The notes below the pieces were generated by a model. That model made no database searches. It saw only the letters and a program-made list of their open reading frames with translations, and was not told the origin of the DNA. The position numbers and the translations under genes are program-made. DNA of 64,000 bases, from the NCBI RefSeq assembly GCF_003201815.1, contig NZ_QJKB01000017.1:1-64000 (forward strand). Direction: 5' to 3'. This document shows positions 61,583-64,000 of this stretch, piece after piece. This DNA is from Undibacterium pigrum (lineage in GTDB: Bacteria; Pseudomonadota; Gammaproteobacteria; Burkholderiales; Burkholderiaceae_D). Position 1 is the first letter of the stretch. Each line of letters starts with the position of its first letter.

Positions 61583-64000
61583 TCAATGCAAGCTAGTCCT
61601 GAAAAATTCCAGGAACTGATCTGGCGGTAAAGGCCTTGAATAATAATAGCCCTGCACTTCATCACATTGTTGCTGCCGCAAAAATTCCAGCTGATCTGCG
61701 GTTTCCACACCTTCGGCAATCGTCAGCAGGCCCAGGCTCTTGGCCATGCTGATGACGGCGCTGACGATGGCGCGGTCTTCCGGGTCGCTGGTGATATCGC
61801 GGACAAAGCTCTGGTCTATCTTCAGTTTGTAGACCTTGAATTTCTTCAGGTAACTGAGTGAAGAATAACCAGTGCCAAAATCGTCAATGGACATGCGTAT
61901 GCCGCGCTCATGCAGGTTATTCATGACGGCAATTGCTCCTTGCGGATCATGCATGGCCACGCCTTCTGTCAATTCCAGTTCCAGGCATGCTGCTGGCATC
62001 TCAGCCTCTTGCAGGATACGTGTCACCAGTGCAGGCAAATCATAATGGCGGAACTGGACTGCCGACAAATTCACGGCAATCAATAGCTCAGGCAAACCGC
62101 TCTCCTGCCATTGCTTCCACTGTGCCACCGCCGTGCGCAATACCCACTCACCTATGGGCAAGATCAAACCGCTGTCTTCAGCCACGGGGATAAACTCAGC
62201 GGGCGAAACATTTCCAAGCACAGGATGATACCAGCGCAGCAGCGCTTCTGCACCAAGCACAGCACCGGTTTGCATGGATATCTGTGGCTGGAAGTGCAGC
62301 TGGAATTGCTGCTTCTCCAGCGCCTGGCGCAGGGCATTCACCAGTTCCAGATGGCGGGTAGAACGCTCCTGCATTTCCTGGGTGAAGAAGCGGTAAGAGT
62401 TTCGTCCCTCACGCTTGGCCCGGTACATAGCGGCATCAGCATTACGTGACAAGGTTTCCAGGTCTTTGCCATCATTGGGATAAATCGCAATACCCATGGA
62501 AGCCGTGACGTTCAAATCATATTCACCCAGATGAAATGGTGCATTCACCACCTGCATGAGTTTTTGTACGACTTGCTCTACCTTGTGTTCATTGACACCA
62601 GTCAGCAGCAAAATAAATTCATCGCCACCTAGCCTCGAAATCGTATCGTTCTCGCGCATGGTGCTGACCAGGCGTCTGGCAAGTTCCACCAGCATGACAT
62701 CGCCCAGGCTATGACCCAGGGTGTCATTGATGTCCTTGAAATGATCGAGATCAAAAAAAATCACCGCCAGCGCATCCTGATTCCGCTCGGCCAGGCTCAG
62801 GGCATAGCGGGCCAGCTCATCAAGCAGGGTGCGGTTGGGCAAGCCCGTCAATGAGTCATAATGTGCCAGATAGCGGATGCGTTCTTCAGTACGTTTTTTA
62901 TCGCTGATATCTTCCTGTATCGACAGGAAATTTGTCACCACGCCCTGTGCATTCCTGATGGGTGAGATATGTGCCAGATCAGTATGATCCATGCCATCAG
63001 CATAGCGGTTGATGAGCTCGCCTTTCCAGCTTTCACCACGCTCCAGTTGTGCCCACATCTCGGCATACACGTCTGGTGCGGTTTTGCCTGAACGCATGAT
63101 GCTGGGTTTATGCCCCAGCACTTCAGACAATTGTTTGCCAGCATTTTTCAGGTAAGTACCATTGGCGTATTCTATATTCACTGCCGTGTCGGTAATCACG
63201 ATGGCATTCGAGCTTTGCTCCACAGCTTGCGAAAGCTTGTGCAAGCTCTCTTCAGACTGCTTGCGCTCCATGCCTATGGCGATCAGGTTGGCTGCCATTT
63301 CCAGCAGACTCAAAGCAAACGCATCAGGCACAGAAGGTTGGTGATGATAAATGGCAAAGGCACCGATGACCTTGCGTTCAGTCGAGCGTATGGGCTCGGA
63401 CCAGCATGAACGCAAATTCATTTTTTCTGCCAGTTGCCAGTAATTTTTCCAGTAAGCATGGGTGGACAAATCAGTAGCAATAGTACGCTCACCTGTGGAC
63501 AAGGCGTTACCGCAAGACCCTATGCCTGCCCCTATCACCTCGCCCTCGATTGCATCAGTAAAAGCATTCGGCAAACTAGGTGCAGCACCTGTGCGCAAAT
63601 GCATGCCATCCTTGTCAAGCAGCATGATGGAACACAGGCAATCAGGTAACAGTGATTCAACCTTCAGGACGACATCCTGGAACAATTCTTTTTGCGTAAT
63701 ATTGGCAGTGATGCGCTCCAGCATATAGCTGCGCAACTCTTCCATTTGCAAGGTATGCTGGCGCGCAGCTTCCAGTTCGAAACGATTCAGGACATGGCTG
63801 ACATCGGTAGCAAATTCCATCAGCAAATCCTGCACCGCTTCGTCAAAGGCGTTTTCATTATCTGTATATAGATTGAAGGTTCCCACCACCTTGCCATTCT
63901 TGAGCAAAGGCAGGGCTGCAGAAGCCCGCCAGCCCTGTTTGGCACCACGTTCATGCCAGGCCGCAGTCAGGTCATCATGCAGGAAATCCTGGCACCAGTA
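61583..64000 (-). CDS. GAF-GAF-PAS-GGDEF-EAL cyclic-di-GMP signalling protein (N-terminus cut by window edge)
   Basis: The frame stays open to the last base, so the gene's start is outside the window; the visible part has about 805 residues. Domains in order: part of a GAF (YWCQDFLHDDLTAAWHERGA onward), a second GAF (about 110-250), a PAS (about 255-365), a GGDEF domain with intact GGDEF near 458, and an EAL domain with LGAEALLRWYHP. Both catalytic motifs look intact, so it may make and degrade c-di-GMP. Its internal TTG at 63907 is not the real start. Confidence 0.92.
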   Translation of the reverse strand, partial: YWCQDFLHDDLTAAWHERGAKQGWRASAALPLLKNGKVVGTFNLYTDNENAFDEAVQDLLMEFATDVSHVLNRFELEAARQHTLQMEELRSYMLERITANITQKELFQDVVLKVESLLPDCLCSIMLLDKDGMHLRTGAAPSLPNAFTDAIEGEVIGAGIGSCGNALSTGERTIATDLSTHAYWKNYWQLAEKMNLRSCWSEPIRSTERKVIGAFAIYHHQPSVPDAFALSLLEMAANLIAIGMERKQSEESLHKLSQAVEQSSNAIVITDTAVNIEYANGTYLKNAGKQLSEVLGHKPSIMRSGKTAPDVYAEMWAQLERGESWKGELINRYADGMDHTDLAHISPIRNAQGVVTNFLSIQEDISDKKRTEERIRYLAHYDSLTGLPNRTLLDELARYALSLAERNQDALAVIFFDLDHFKDINDTLGHSLGDVMLVELARRLVSTMRENDTISRLGGDEFILLLTGVNEHKVEQVVQKLMQVVNAPFHLGEYDLNVTASMGIAIYPNDGKDLETLSRNADAAMYRAKREGRNSYRFFTQEMQERSTRHLELVNALRQALEKQQFQLHFQPQISMQTGAVLGAEALLRWYHPVLGNVSPAEFIPVAEDSGLILPIGEWVLRTAVAQWKQWQESGLPELLIAVNLSAVQFRHYDLPALVTRILQEAEMPAACLELELTEGVAMHDPQGAIAVMNNLHERGIRMSIDDFGTGYSSLSYLKKFKVYKLKIDQSFVRDITSDPEDRAIVSAVISMAKSLGLLTIAEGVETADQLEFLRQQQCDEVQGYYYSRPLPPDQFLEFFRTSLH

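Overview
The window looks like chromosome of a betaproteobacterium of the order Burkholderiales, probably Oxalobacteraceae (Undibacterium/Herbaspirillum-like). The reasons are the str operon order rpsL-rpsG-fusA-tuf, the dacC-dat-ybeD-lipB-lipA neighbourhood, the STAS-fused MlaE transporter type, the separate 87-residue IF-1 gene and moderate base composition. The genus is an inference. No tRNA, rRNA, CRISPR array or prophage is visible. Both ends cut genes: tuf on the left and a GAF/PAS/GGDEF/EAL gene on the right.

Layout. 1-3.6 kb: str operon on the minus strand with a recognisable promoter. 3.9-14.0 kb: a plus-strand envelope block with a phosphoethanolamine transferase, an MlaE/F/D-type lipid ABC transporter and its lipoprotein, a VanZ-like membrane protein, a small ferredoxin, a hydrolase, a penicillin-binding carboxypeptidase and a D-amino acid aminotransferase. 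14.0-21.3 kb: ybeD, lipB and lipA, separated from dat and from each other by two inserted gene groups; palindromic repeats sit close to the junctions. 21.4-25.1 kb: a serine hydrolase with TPR-like tail and a large DUF4214 surface or secreted protein. 25.8-29.0 kb: a KaiC-like double ATPase with an overlapping hybrid histidine kinase. 29.0-33.8 kb: a second serine hydrolase/TPR protein divergent from a LytS/LytTR two-component pair. 34.0-38.1 kb: two paralogous lipoprotein hydrolases flanking a metallo-beta-lactamase-fold protein with its divergent LysR regulator, then a LysR gene remnant. 38.6 kb: infA with a long leader.

39.7-49.6 kb is a complete malonate decarboxylase operon (mdcA, C, D, E, G, B, H) led by a three-gene TRAP transporter and divergent from a GntR/FCD regulator; a perfect palindrome lies in the shared control region. 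49.6-53.3 kb holds a hypothetical exported protein, an HD-GYP phosphodiesterase, a queuosine-precursor transporter and a small unknown gene. 53.4-60.4 kb holds a DUF2892 membrane protein translationally coupled to an RND efflux pump, a divergent Cys-rich ArsR repressor, a TSUP exporter and a Blh/persulfide-dioxygenase-type MBL protein; a MITE-like element lies inside this group. I read the group as a candidate sulfide/persulfide-responsive system that includes an RND pump. The window ends with a 6-phosphofructokinase and the partial cyclic-di-GMP gene.

The most interesting leads are the ArsR-RND-DUF2892-TSUP-Blh group with its MITE, the KaiC-kinase pair without kaiA or kaiB, the broken lip synteny with repeats close to the junctions, and the two serine hydrolase/TPR proteins, one of them facing a LytS/LytR pair.
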